From Marinisporobacter balticus (GTDB lineage: Bacteria; Bacillota; Clostridia; Peptostreptococcales; Thermotaleaceae), in assembly GCF_004345705.1 (NCBI RefSeq), contig NZ_SLWV01000015.1, positions 15,221 through 79,220 on the forward strand: DNA of 64,000 nt. Direction: 5' to 3'. The notes under the pieces were generated by a model, which saw only the letters and a list, made by a program, of their open reading frames with translations, had not been told where the DNA came from and did not search any database. Below are positions 25,279 through 34,478 of this stretch, one piece after another (position 1 is the stretch's first letter; each line of letters starts with the position of its first letter). Made by a program: the position numbers and the translations under genes.

Positions 25279-25944
25279 TTATTTTTCTATGTATTTCATC
25301 AATCTGAAAGCTTCTGCATATTTAACGCCACAACTTGCACCTCTAAACTTTGCTAATGACTTTATATTCTCTAAGCTTCTCGGAAATGGATGCTCTCCTA
25401 TTTCACTTTCATAAATTTTAAAAATCTCTAATTTCTTATCTAGATAATCTGTTATATCCACAAAGTAATTAGGCACAAACCCTTTATCACTATCTGAAAA
25501 ATCCGTCTCAGATAAAATTTCCATACAAAGAACTCTCTTAACAAAAGGATATCTAAAAGATTTCGTGCATGCATATACGCACTCATAAATAATTTTATGA
25601 TCCGAATGAACATCATATTCATAAGGTAGGATCACTATATTAGGTTTTACTTTATTAATAATTTTAGATATTTCAGTTATTATCTCTACTTTAGGATATT
25701 TATCAAGAGCTGCAGGTTCTAACTCTAAATTATAAAAGCCATCAAAATTATAAGCTTCATTTACGGATTGTATTTCCTTATCTCTTTTTAATTTTTTCGA
25801 TTTAGAATACCCATATTCTTCCTTAGTATTTGTTGCATTCAGCCAATAGACCTTTTTCCCTTCTTGTTTATATTTCAAGATTGTTCCTCCTGCACCTAAA
25901 GTTTCATCATCTGGATGAGGTGCTACGATTAGCATCTTTGTCAT
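25279..25944 (-). CDS. PIG-L/LmbE family N-deacetylase
   Basis: A 221-residue zinc-dependent deacetylase-family protein. The metal motif is PHPDDE (residues 9-14), with the later HSDH (near 118) as further ligands. The family removes N-acetyl groups from GlcNAc-type substrates, such as GlcNAc-PI, mycothiol and bacillithiol precursors. Its start overlaps the formyltransferase stop by 4 bp, and both lie between legG and the second NeuB gene. The likely joint role is to replace an N-acetyl by an N-formyl group on a legionaminate precursor or product (inference). AGAAGGTGAT precedes the ATG. Confidence 0.83.
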   Translation of the reverse strand: MTKMLIVAPHPDDETLGAGGTILKYKQEGKKVYWLNATNTKEEYGYSKSKKLKRDKEIQSVNEAYNFDGFYNLELEPAALDKYPKVEIITEISKIINKVKPNIVILPYEYDVHSDHKIIYECVYACTKSFRYPFVKRVLCMEILSETDFSDSDKGFVPNYFVDITDYLDKKLEIFKIYESEIGEHPFPRSLENIKSLAKFRGASCGVKYAEAFRLMKYIEK

Positions 25945-26825
25945 AAATAATCACCTTCTTTTAAGAGCACATCCTCACAATCTAATACTTTTATAAGATG
26001 ATCACTCGCTTTTATTAAAAATGAATTTTTCGAATATACTTTAAGTACTTTTCCTGGCTCTATGTTTTCAAAACCTATTTGTTCAACTTCTTCAACTTTC
26101 CATACTTTTATATCTCTTTTGTTGTGCACAAAATGTGCCCCTACATATGGTTTTGTCAATGCTCTGACTAAATTATAGATGCTTCTTGATGACATTCTCC
26201 AGTCTATTACACCATCCCATTTATTTCTTTTCCTCCAATAATTAGTCTCCTTATGATTTTGTTTTATTCTGTAATAAGCATTTTCTTTCAACTGTTTGGT
26301 AAATACCTCTACCTGATCTTTAGCTATATCCATTATTTTTTCATATAAGCTATTCGCATCGTCTGTGTAATCAATTTTTATAGTTTCCTGAGATAAAATA
26401 TCGCCTGTATCCATCCCTTCATTTATAAAGAAAAATGTTGAAGCAGTTTCTTTTAAGCCTAATGCCAAAGCCCAAATCACAGGATGTCGTCCTCTATTTT
26501 TAGGCAAATGTGCAGGATGAAACCCTATAACACCTTTATTAGGAATTTCAATAATTTCTTTTCCTATGATCTGTGATAGTCCAAAACAATATATAACATC
26601 TGTATCTTTTTGTTTTATATATTCAAGGCTTTCTTTTTCATTTATATTATCTATATATTTATAATCTATATTGTTTCTTTTGCACACCTGAGCTATATCA
26701 TAAAAATCAGCATTAAATTTAGACTCTTTTTTAGTTAAAACACCTACTATATTTTCATTCATAGATATTAATTTTTCTAATAATATTTTAGACGATTTAA
26801 CAGTTCCGATAAATAATATTTTCAA
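25941..26825 (-). CDS. Formyltransferase (N10-formyl-THF dependent)
   Basis: A 294-residue relative of methionyl-tRNA formyltransferase and sugar N-formyltransferases. The N-terminal domain has ILFIGT, the catalytic region HPAHLPKNRGRHP (Asn-His-Asp type; His in GFHP, Asp in GMDTGDIL) and a C-terminal Fmt-like domain (IDWRMSSRSIYNLVRAL, then a beta-rich end). Sugar formyltransferases act on amino groups of nucleotide-linked deoxyaminosugars. I chose TTG 26825, one base past the legG stop, with GAGGTG upstream; the ATG at 26846 has no ribosome site. It forms a cassette with the PIG-L deacetylase. It is unlikely to be the general fmt gene given its neighbours. Confidence 0.83.
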   Translation of the reverse strand: MKILFIGTVKSSKILLEKLISMNENIVGVLTKKESKFNADFYDIAQVCKRNNIDYKYIDNINEKESLEYIKQKDTDVIYCFGLSQIIGKEIIEIPNKGVIGFHPAHLPKNRGRHPVIWALALGLKETASTFFFINEGMDTGDILSQETIKIDYTDDANSLYEKIMDIAKDQVEVFTKQLKENAYYRIKQNHKETNYWRKRNKWDGVIDWRMSSRSIYNLVRALTKPYVGAHFVHNKRDIKVWKVEEVEQIGFENIEPGKVLKVYSKNSFLIKASDHLIKVLDCEDVLLKEGDYL

Positions 26826-26826
26826 C

Positions 26827-27996
26827 TCACCGCACCTCTGTATCATAAAAAGACTTTTTTATATCTATTAAATTATTTAGTACCTGTCTTTTAATTTCAT
26901 AAACAATTTTATCTGATACAATTCCTTCCCCGTATGGATTCTTAACGTTTTTTAACTGATCTTTGAATTCACTAGAAAAGGCTTTTTTAAATTTTTTTAG
27001 TATTTGACTTTTATCCGATGTACAATTTATTATTGATTCAGCTTGTATTCTCCCTTTTTGTCTATCTCCTATATTAATAGTAGGTATTTTAAAGGTTGGT
27101 GTTTCCACTATTCCACTTGATGAATTTCCAACTACCACATCTACATACTTCATGGCACTTAAATATCTTAGTTGTCCCATAGATACAAATGCTATAGATT
27201 TATCTTTATTTTTTTGTACATATTCGTCTATCATTTGATTGATTACTCTTCCATCTGTATCTGCGTTTGCTTTAGTAAATATAATTTTAAGATTGCTTAT
27301 TTCATCTATTGCCTCTAAAAGATTTTTAAATTGTTCTTTTGATGAACTTTTTTCAAGTGTAACAGGATGAAAGGTAACTAATGCAGTTTTTTCTTCAAAT
27401 TTAAAATCAATGCTTTTTTCTAATTCTTCTTTAGTCAATAAATGTATATTTTTTATGTTTTCTATTCCTATAGCACCTACATTAAATACTCTATTAGGAT
27501 GCTCTCCAAGTTGTATCACCCTTTTTCGATATCTTTCTGTACTAGTAAAATGAAGATAACTCATTTTAGTAATTGAATGTCTTATTGCCTCATCTATTAA
27601 TCCTTCCGTAGCTTCTCCTCCATATAAATGTCCAACTGGTATTCTTCCTATCATTGCAGCACTTACAGCAGAAAACATTTCATATCGATCTCCCAAAACC
27701 ATTATCATATCAGGTTTTAGTCTTTCATAAACTTCTGAAAAACTAATCATACCAAGCCCCATAGATTTAGATATTCCTACAGGCGTATCAGAACTTAAAA
27801 GAATTTCTATTGTCTCATCTATTTTATAACCATCTTTTTCTATATCCTGATAGGTCAATCCAAATTCTGGTGATAAATGCATCCCTGTAGCAATCAATTG
27901 CAGTTGTAAGTTTTCATCATTATTTATTTTTTCTATCACAGGTCTTAGCAGTCCATATTCTGCTCTTGTTCCAGTAATTATACATACTTTTTTCAT
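26827..27996 (-). CDS. legG: Hydrolysing nucleotide-sugar 2-epimerase (LegG/NeuC)
   Basis: A 389-residue GT-B-fold epimerase that removes the nucleotide and inverts C2, giving the mannosamine-type substrate for a NeuB-class synthase. It shows CIITGTRAEYGLLRPV at the N-terminus, MVLGDRYEM, HLYGGE, DEAIRHSITK and VGNSSSGI near residue 290. In the legionaminic route LegG acts on a 2,4-diacetamido-2,4,6-trideoxyhexose. It overlaps legI by 4 bp (ATGA). Confidence 0.9.
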   Translation of the reverse strand: MKKVCIITGTRAEYGLLRPVIEKINNDENLQLQLIATGMHLSPEFGLTYQDIEKDGYKIDETIEILLSSDTPVGISKSMGLGMISFSEVYERLKPDMIMVLGDRYEMFSAVSAAMIGRIPVGHLYGGEATEGLIDEAIRHSITKMSYLHFTSTERYRKRVIQLGEHPNRVFNVGAIGIENIKNIHLLTKEELEKSIDFKFEEKTALVTFHPVTLEKSSSKEQFKNLLEAIDEISNLKIIFTKANADTDGRVINQMIDEYVQKNKDKSIAFVSMGQLRYLSAMKYVDVVVGNSSSGIVETPTFKIPTINIGDRQKGRIQAESIINCTSDKSQILKKFKKAFSSEFKDQLKNVKNPYGEGIVSDKIVYEIKRQVLNNLIDIKKSFYDTEVR

Positions 27997-28991
27997 ATTT
28001 TTATCATCTCATCTTCTTTATAATCCCTATTAGCAGTTTTTCCTATCATCTCATCCCATCTCATTGGTGATAGTCCATTTCCAGGTCTTTTCACTGCCAA
28101 ATTCTTATCCGTTAAAATTTCACCTTTTTTTATATTACAATTGGCTACAATACTTTTACGTACTATATCTATATTTTTCATTTCAGATTTTGATGGTTTC
28201 TTTATGCCATCCCCTAAAGCTTTTTCTATATTTCTAATAGCTTTTACCATTTGCTTTAATTCAAAAGGTTCTAGACTTGCCCTATGATCTGGTCCTTCCA
28301 TATTTTTATCTAACGTAAAATGTTTTTCTATAACTTTTGCACCTAAAGCTACCGCTGCTATGGGAACTTCTATTCCTAATGTATGGTCCGAATATCCTAC
28401 TTCTACCTTGAAGGCTTCTTTTATTGTTTTCATAGCTTTCATATTAACATCTTCCATAGGTGTAGGATATTCTGTATTACACTGTAAAACCGTAATATCA
28501 TTTGTTCCATTTTCCCTTAGTATGGTTAAAGCATTCTCAATTTCTCCAAGTGTTGTCATTCCAGTTGATAATATTACTTTCTTTTTTAACTTACCTATTT
28601 TTCTTAAGTATGGTAAATTTGTAATTTCTCCAGAAGGTATTTTAAATATTTCTAGACCTAACTGCTCCAATAAGCATATGCTTTCCAGATCAAAAGAAGA
28701 TGCTAGAAACAATATTTCTTTCTGTTTACAATAACAAATTAGTTCCTTATGTTTTCGATAATCTAGTTCTAATTTTTTAATCATTTGAAATTGATTTTCG
28801 TCATCTCCTGTTGTCTCTTTTTGGTATACTGCTTTTTCTGCATTTTTTGAAACTAATTTTTCTGCTCTAAAACTTTGAAATTTAATTGCATCGGCTTCTG
28901 CTTCATTCGCCGCATCTATTAATTTTTTAGCTAATTCTAGATTTCCGTTGTGGTTTATTCCTGCTTCTGCAATTATAAATACTTTAGACAA
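27993..28991 (-). CDS. legI: Legionaminic/sialic acid synthase (NeuB family)
   Basis: A 332-residue PEP-condensing enzyme with the full family pattern: FIIAEAGINHNG, DAIKFQ, IPSGEITNLPYL, STGMTTLGEI, VGYSDHTLG, EKHFTLDK..GPDH, and a C-terminal SAF domain beginning near residue 270. Context (legB, legC, legH, legG) favours legionaminic-type sugar over N-acetylneuraminic acid. The start is TTG 28991, directly after the legH stop, with AGGAGG eight bases before it. SpsE of B. subtilis spore coat polysaccharide is in the same family. Confidence 0.9.
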   Translation of the reverse strand: MSKVFIIAEAGINHNGNLELAKKLIDAANEAEADAIKFQSFRAEKLVSKNAEKAVYQKETTGDDENQFQMIKKLELDYRKHKELICYCKQKEILFLASSFDLESICLLEQLGLEIFKIPSGEITNLPYLRKIGKLKKKVILSTGMTTLGEIENALTILRENGTNDITVLQCNTEYPTPMEDVNMKAMKTIKEAFKVEVGYSDHTLGIEVPIAAVALGAKVIEKHFTLDKNMEGPDHRASLEPFELKQMVKAIRNIEKALGDGIKKPSKSEMKNIDIVRKSIVANCNIKKGEILTDKNLAVKRPGNGLSPMRWDEMIGKTANRDYKEDEMIKI

Positions 28992-29627
28992 TTATTCTAC
29001 CTCCTTACATGGATTCCCATAAGCTTTTACATTATTTTTTACATCTTTTATCACTACACTTCCTGCCCCTATAATTGTATTACTTCCTATTGTAATATAT
29101 TGTATTATTGTAGTATTTGTCCCAATATGTGTATTTTCCCCAACCACAACCCCACCACTTAGTGTACTGCCTGGTGCTATATGAACAGAATTTCCTATTG
29201 TACAGTCATGTTCTACTATAGCTCCTGTATTAATAATACAGTTCTTTCCTATCTTAGTATTAGAATTTATTATGACTCCTTTACCGACGAAAGTTCCCTC
29301 ATGGATAACACTATTATTTGATATTATTGCAGTTTCATCTATTATAGTAGGAAATATTAATCCAAATTTTTGAGCGTATTCATAAAGTTTAATTCTTAAT
29401 TCTGTTGTCCCTACGCTACCTACACTTACAAATGCATATTTAACACCTTGCTTATAGTAGTATATTAAATCATTATCTGTCCCAATTATTTTTATATGAT
29501 CTATATTTGTTCCTACTTTTTCTTTGGTGTCTAGTATGCCAATTATATTAAATTCTTTCCTTTTTTTGATTGTATCTATTATACTCCTGCAATGACCTCC
29601 TCCACCCATAAGCATAATGTCTTTCAC
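28992..29627 (-). CDS. legH: Sugar O/N-acyltransferase (LegH/NeuD/PglD-like)
   Basis: A 211-residue protein with a Rossmann-like N-terminal domain (MLMGGGGHCRSIIDT) and a left-handed beta-helix built from hexapeptide repeats (residues about 100-195; IGKNCIINTGAIVEHDC, IAPGSTLSGGV). This is the PglD/NeuD fold. At its position after the aminotransferase gene it should acetylate the 4-amino group of the GDP- or UDP-linked sugar, the LegH step. It appears to start at GTG 29627 with only a weak ribosome site; the ATG four codons later is an alternative. Confidence 0.82.
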   Translation of the reverse strand: MKDIMLMGGGGHCRSIIDTIKKRKEFNIIGILDTKEKVGTNIDHIKIIGTDNDLIYYYKQGVKYAFVSVGSVGTTELRIKLYEYAQKFGLIFPTIIDETAIISNNSVIHEGTFVGKGVIINSNTKIGKNCIINTGAIVEHDCTIGNSVHIAPGSTLSGGVVVGENTHIGTNTTIIQYITIGSNTIIGAGSVVIKDVKNNVKAYGNPCKEVE

Positions 29628-29645
29628 TGTTTTTATCCGGTCCTT

Positions 29646-30821
29646 TCAACAAAATTTTTTTAATCTTTTTAGCATATTAACTACTGTTGAAACATCTTTT
29701 TCAGTCAGATTTGTACTACAAGGAATATTTAAAATTCGATCTAAATAATACTTAGCTTTTTCTATTTTATATACTTGATTATTTTTATAAGGCTTTTGCT
29801 CATGAATAAGTGCCCATATGGGTCTAGTTTGTATTCCTCTTTGATTAAGTTCTTTTAGTAATTCATCTCTATTTAATCCATATTTTTCTTTATCTATCAC
29901 TAAAGAATAAAACCAATAATTAGGCCTTGTATTCATATTAAAATTCAATAAATCTAAACCGTCTATATCTTTTATTCCTTTTTTGTATAAATTGTAATTT
30001 CGTGTTTTAGCTTCTATAAACTTTTCTAATTTTTCAAGTTGAGCAACTCCTAAAGCTGCTTGTAAGTTAGTCATTCTGTAATTATATCCTATTTCATTAT
30101 GTCTATAATAAAGTTGATCATCTTTAGCTTGTGTCGATAAATACTTAGCCTTAGTAGCTAAATGAATATCCTTAGCTACTAACATGCCTCCGCCACCAGT
30201 TGTTATCAATTTATTTCCGTTAAAAGAATATACGCCAAAATCTCCTATTGTTCCAGCAAAGCTCCCTTTATATTTTCCTTTCGTACAATAAGACCCTAAA
30301 GCTTCCGTTGCATCTTCTACTACTTTAAGATTATATCTATTAGCGATCTCTATAACTTTTTCCATATTGGCCATATTTCCAAATACATGTACGATCACTA
30401 AAGCTTTAATCTTCCTATTTGTTTTTTTATTGATTAACCCCTTTTCTGTTACTCTGCATTCTTTCTCGCAAAATGCTTCTAGTTTTTTTAAATCCATGTT
30501 TAATGTATCATCACAATCCATAAATATTGGCTCTGCACCTAAATATCTTACAGGATTTACCGCTGCTATAAATGTAAGGGTTGGAACGATAACCTCCTCT
30601 TTAGCTTCTACCCCTAAAAGCTTTAAAGCCAAATGTAGTCCTGCTGTTCCATTTTGGCATGCCACTGCTTTTTTCACTTTTAAATACCTAGCTATTTCTT
30701 CTTCAAATTTATTGATGTATTCACCACCTGTAGAAACCCATTCTGCTTCTATAGCTTTTACAACATATTCCAATTCTTTTCCTTTCAAATTTGGAACTGA
30801 TAAAGGTATCATCTTATCCAT
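29646..30821 (-). CDS. legC: PLP-dependent sugar aminotransferase (LegC)
   Basis: A 391-residue DegT/DnrJ/EryC1/StrS enzyme. AEWVSTGGEYI near the start, CQNGTAGLHLAL (PLP phosphate binding), EDATEALG and the PLP lysine in FNGNKLITTGGGG are present. It converts the 4-keto intermediate made by LegB into the 4-amino sugar. I moved the start to ATG 30821, because GAGGG lies seven bases upstream and the longer frame would overlap the legB end. It is the second gene of the leg operon. Confidence 0.9.
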   Translation of the reverse strand: MDKMIPLSVPNLKGKELEYVVKAIEAEWVSTGGEYINKFEEEIARYLKVKKAVACQNGTAGLHLALKLLGVEAKEEVIVPTLTFIAAVNPVRYLGAEPIFMDCDDTLNMDLKKLEAFCEKECRVTEKGLINKKTNRKIKALVIVHVFGNMANMEKVIEIANRYNLKVVEDATEALGSYCTKGKYKGSFAGTIGDFGVYSFNGNKLITTGGGGMLVAKDIHLATKAKYLSTQAKDDQLYYRHNEIGYNYRMTNLQAALGVAQLEKLEKFIEAKTRNYNLYKKGIKDIDGLDLLNFNMNTRPNYWFYSLVIDKEKYGLNRDELLKELNQRGIQTRPIWALIHEQKPYKNNQVYKIEKAKYYLDRILNIPCSTNLTEKDVSTVVNMLKRLKKFC

Positions 30822-30834
30822 ATTCACGCCCTCT

Positions 30835-31815
30835 TTACATGTTATATATATCAACTTTATATTTATCTAAATTATTTTTAAACCATTCTATCGTTTCAGC
30901 TAGCCCTTCTTTAAATGTATATTTCGCTTTCCATTCTGTAAGGTTCTTTATTTTTTCATTTGATCCAAGTAATCTATTCACTTCACTTTTTTTAGGTCGC
31001 ATTCTTTCTTCTTCACAAACTATTCTTGCATTTGGGTTTATTTGATCTATAAGTTCTTTCGCTAGTTGTCCTATAGATATTTCTTTTTGTGTTGCAATAT
31101 TAATTTCTTCTCCAATTGTTTTATCTGATTTAGCTATTTCCATAAATCCATCAACTGTATCTTTTACATAATTAAAATCTCTAGTAGGCGTCAAACTTCC
31201 AAGTTTTATTTCTTCTTTTCCTGATAAAAGCTGCGTGATTATTGTTGGTATAACTGCTCTTGCTGATTGTCTGGGTCCATATGTATTAAAAGGTCTAACA
31301 ATTGTAATAGGTAAGTTGAAGCTTCTATAAAAGGATTCTGCAATTCTGTCAGCTCCTATTTTTGTAGCTGAATAAGGCGATTGTCCTTGCAATGGATGTT
31401 TTTCATCTATGGGTACATATTGTGCCGTACCATAAACTTCAGATGTAGAAGTTATTAAAACTCTTTTCGTTCCTAAATCTCTAGCTGCTTGCAATACATT
31501 TAATGTTCCTTTAATATTTGTATCTACATAAGAATCAGGAGAATGATAACTAAAAGGAATGGCAATAAGTGCTGCTAAATGATATATTTCATCTATCTCT
31601 TTCATTGATTCTTTAACGCCATTTGGATCTCTAATATCTCCTGTGAAAACTTCTATTTCTTTTAACTTTTTTTTAGAAAAAGTATCCAGCCATCCCCATG
31701 AATTAAATGCGTTATAATAAACAAAAGCGCTTACTTCATTTCCTTCTTCTAATAAATTTTCAACTAAATGACTCCCTATAAACCCTTCTCCCCCTGTTAC
31801 TAATACTTTTTTCAC
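30835..31815 (-). CDS. legB: Nucleotide-sugar 4,6-dehydratase (LegB)
   Basis: A 326-residue extended SDR dehydratase: VLVTGGEGFIGSHLVENL, TSTSEVYGTA, catalytic YSATK, RPFNTYGPRQSARAVIPT. The LegB class dehydrates GDP- or UDP-GlcNAc to the 4-keto-6-deoxy sugar. First gene of the leg operon. The start is GTG 31815 after AGGGGGTG. A leader of up to about 170 bp precedes it. The substrate nucleotide is inferred to be GDP because of the ptmE-like gene. Confidence 0.9.
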   Translation of the reverse strand: MKKVLVTGGEGFIGSHLVENLLEEGNEVSAFVYYNAFNSWGWLDTFSKKKLKEIEVFTGDIRDPNGVKESMKEIDEIYHLAALIAIPFSYHSPDSYVDTNIKGTLNVLQAARDLGTKRVLITSTSEVYGTAQYVPIDEKHPLQGQSPYSATKIGADRIAESFYRSFNLPITIVRPFNTYGPRQSARAVIPTIITQLLSGKEEIKLGSLTPTRDFNYVKDTVDGFMEIAKSDKTIGEEINIATQKEISIGQLAKELIDQINPNARIVCEEERMRPKKSEVNRLLGSNEKIKNLTEWKAKYTFKEGLAETIEWFKNNLDKYKVDIYNM

Positions 31816-32000
31816 GTTACACCCCCTAACTATAAACTATTCAGACCTCTTTCTTTTATTAATATATTTAACAGAATATTTTTTATGAAATTTATTTTTA
31901 ACTTTATCATTATGTAACAGTTTGTGCTTATAAAACATACTATTATTATGTAGTGAATATGAAAAGATCAGTGTATAACTTACTACCTATAATATGCAAA
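31816..32000 (-). promoter_or_regulatory. Leader and probable promoter of leg operon
   Basis: AT-rich intergenic DNA between the pheT terminator and legB. TTGCAT, 16 bases, TATACA directly after the pheT terminator is a possible sigma-A promoter and would give a leader of roughly 150-170 nt. No recognised riboswitch or stable structure was seen. Confidence 0.3.
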
Positions 32001-32038
32001 TTAAAAAAAGATAGAATAGTTTATAAAAACCATTCTAC
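32001..32038 (-). terminator. Terminator of pheST
   Basis: On the minus strand TAGAATGGTTT / AAACTATTCTA (one G-T pair) is followed by TCTTTTTTTAA, 20 bp past the pheT stop. It isolates the backbone from the glycan island. Confidence 0.85.
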
Positions 32039-32058
32039 CTTTTTGATGATTAAGTTTT

Positions 32059-34458
32059 TTATTCTCTTAAACTTCCCCCTAACTTTTCTTCTAACACTTT
32101 TACAATATTTTCATGAACTTTTGTCACTTCTTCATCTGTAAGCGTTCTATCCTTCGCCCTATACACCAATGAGTAAGCAACACTCTTATAACCCTCTTCA
32201 ATCTGCTTGCCTTTATATACATCAAATAGTTTTACACTTTCTAAAATCTTTTCCCCATTTTCTCTTGCAATATCCTCTATCTGCTTCACATAAATCTCAT
32301 CTTTTACAACTACTGCAATATCTCTTGTTATTGCAGGATATTTAGGTAGTTCTTGATAAAATTTATCCAGTCTCGTAATCTGAAGAAGAATATTAAAATC
32401 TAGCTCTCCCACGTATATCCTAGTATCTATATCATGATTTTCTAAAACATCTGGATGAACTTCGCCAATAACCCCTAATGTATGATTTCCATAAACAATA
32501 CTTGCACATCTTCCAGGGTGGAAGCTTTTATGATTTTTCTCTGGTATATATTCATAGCCTTCTATACCAAGTTTTTCAAATAGTTTTTGAACTACACCCT
32601 TTAAGCCATAAAAATCAATTTCTTTTCCGTACATGCCAAGAGTCAATACTTTCTTCTCTATAGGAAGAGCTTCAACTGGAATGCTCTTAGGAATAAATGT
32701 ATTTCCAATTTCAAAGGCCTTTGCACATTCAACATTACGATTATAGTTTCTTCCTAGTACCTCTAACATATTCCCCATTAGGGTCGTTCTCATAATGCTA
32801 TTTTCTTCTCCAAGAGGGTTGATTAGCTTTACAACATTTCTCATAAAACTATCTTCTGGTATACATAGCATATCGAAAGTTTTTGGACTAATAAATGAAT
32901 AGGTTTGGATTTCATTTAACCCAGATGCATTTAAATTGATTTTTGTAATTTCTTCAATAATTTGTCCATTTGTTTTAGCTCCCTGACTATTTCCTTTTGG
33001 TAGCGTCATGCCTAAATTATTAAATCCATAAATTCTTGCGATTTCTTCTACAAAATCTATTTCCTGGGTAATATCTAATCTAAATGTAGGTACATTCACC
33101 ATAAATTTATCTTCTTTAGGTATTACTTTCATTTCTAATCTTTTTAATATACCAATCATTTCTTCATTACTTAAGCTTGTACCTAGTAAATCATTCATTC
33201 TTTTCGGTCTAATTTCAATTACTTTTTCATCTGCGCGATTTGGATATAGGTCCATCACGCCCCCTACAATTTTACCCACTTCTAATTCTTCAATCAGTTG
33301 ACAGGCTCTATTGGCAGCCATAATTGCAATATTTGGATCTATTCCTTTTTCAAATCTTGCAGATGCCTCTGATCTTAATCCTAATTTCTTTGATGTTGCT
33401 CTTACAGAATTCGCACTAAAGCTAGCAGCTTCAAGTAGTATTGTTTTCGTTTCTTTGGTTACTTCAGAATTTAATCCTCCCATGACCCCAGCGATTGCTA
33501 CATATTTTTCACTATCTGCAATCATAAGCATACTACTATCTAATTTTCTTTCTACTTCATCAAGGGTTGTAAATGTTTCTCTATCTTTTGCTCTTTTTAC
33601 AATAATTTTATTTCCTTCTAACGTACTTAAATCAAAAGCATGAAGTGGTTGTCCTAATTCAAGCATTACATAGTTCGTTATATCTACTATGTTATTAATC
33701 GGTCTCATGCCTGCTTTCATCAGTCTGTTTTGCATCCATTGAGGCGATGGTTTTATTTCTACGTCCTTTATGACTCTCGCTACATATCTGTTACAAAGCT
33801 CGTTGTCTTCTATGTCTATAGCTGCATAATCAGCAATCATATCTACTTCTTCTTGAACATTTATTTGTGGCGCCTTCAACGGAATATTAAAAGTAGCTGA
33901 TGTTTCCCTTGCCATGCCTAATATACTTAGACAATCTGGTCTGTTTGGTGTAATCTCAAATTCAATAATATGATCATTCAGCCCTAAAATCTCTTTAATA
34001 TCTGTTCCAAGAGGATACGCCTGATCTAAAATGTATATGCCATCCTTTGCTTGGTGTATTGGTAAAACCTTATCAGCAATGCCTAATTCTTCACCAGAAC
34101 ACATCATCCCATTAGATAGTACCCCACGTAGTTTCCCGCTTTTTATTTTTGTACCATCAGGCAGTCTTCCTCCATTTAAAATAACTGGAATATATTGACC
34201 TACCTTAATATTCTCTGCCCCTGTTACAATTTGGAGTACTTCCTCTCCTACATCCACTTGTGTTACCACCAATTTTTTTGCATCAGGGTGATTTTCAATT
34301 TCTAAAATTTTTCCTACAACGATTTTATTGATTCTTTCCCCTAAATCTTCTACGGTTTCAATATTAGATCCTGACATAATCATATTGTCCCTTAATGTAT
34401 CCATATCTAAACCATCTATATCTACATATTGTTTTAACCATTCTACTGGCACGAACAT
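32059..34458 (-). CDS. pheT: Phenylalanyl-tRNA synthetase beta subunit
   Basis: A 799-residue subunit of the alpha2-beta2 enzyme. In order: N-terminal EMAP-like tRNA-binding domain (residues about 40-155), B3/B4 editing region, B5 domain, the pseudo-catalytic core and a C-terminal FDX-ACB anticodon-binding domain (YPAITRDIAVVV near 705). Length is standard. It lies 20 bp after pheS under the same T-box leader, with AGGAGG before its ATG. Confidence 0.97.
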   Translation of the reverse strand: MFVPVEWLKQYVDIDGLDMDTLRDNMIMSGSNIETVEDLGERINKIVVGKILEIENHPDAKKLVVTQVDVGEEVLQIVTGAENIKVGQYIPVILNGGRLPDGTKIKSGKLRGVLSNGMMCSGEELGIADKVLPIHQAKDGIYILDQAYPLGTDIKEILGLNDHIIEFEITPNRPDCLSILGMARETSATFNIPLKAPQINVQEEVDMIADYAAIDIEDNELCNRYVARVIKDVEIKPSPQWMQNRLMKAGMRPINNIVDITNYVMLELGQPLHAFDLSTLEGNKIIVKRAKDRETFTTLDEVERKLDSSMLMIADSEKYVAIAGVMGGLNSEVTKETKTILLEAASFSANSVRATSKKLGLRSEASARFEKGIDPNIAIMAANRACQLIEELEVGKIVGGVMDLYPNRADEKVIEIRPKRMNDLLGTSLSNEEMIGILKRLEMKVIPKEDKFMVNVPTFRLDITQEIDFVEEIARIYGFNNLGMTLPKGNSQGAKTNGQIIEEITKINLNASGLNEIQTYSFISPKTFDMLCIPEDSFMRNVVKLINPLGEENSIMRTTLMGNMLEVLGRNYNRNVECAKAFEIGNTFIPKSIPVEALPIEKKVLTLGMYGKEIDFYGLKGVVQKLFEKLGIEGYEYIPEKNHKSFHPGRCASIVYGNHTLGVIGEVHPDVLENHDIDTRIYVGELDFNILLQITRLDKFYQELPKYPAITRDIAVVVKDEIYVKQIEDIARENGEKILESVKLFDVYKGKQIEEGYKSVAYSLVYRAKDRTLTDEEVTKVHENIVKVLEEKLGGSLRE

Positions 34459-34478
34459 ATTATTTCCTCCTTTATTCT

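Noticed and set aside
25941..26846. Formyltransferase as the housekeeping methionyl-tRNA formyltransferase
   Set aside because: It is locked by overlapping genes into a sugar operon, and its pairing with a deacetylase favours a sugar substrate; def and priA-type neighbours are absent.
30367..30870. 167-residue plus-strand ORF over legC
   Set aside because: Antisense to a well-conserved aminotransferase; no ribosome site.
31816..32000. Sigma-K promoter for the leg operon (CATATTATA next to the pheT terminator)
   Set aside because: No AC element lies 16-17 bp upstream of the -10-like sequence.
5791..32058. Island as a prophage or transposon
   Set aside because: No integrase, transposase, phage structural gene, terminal repeat or tRNA boundary was seen.
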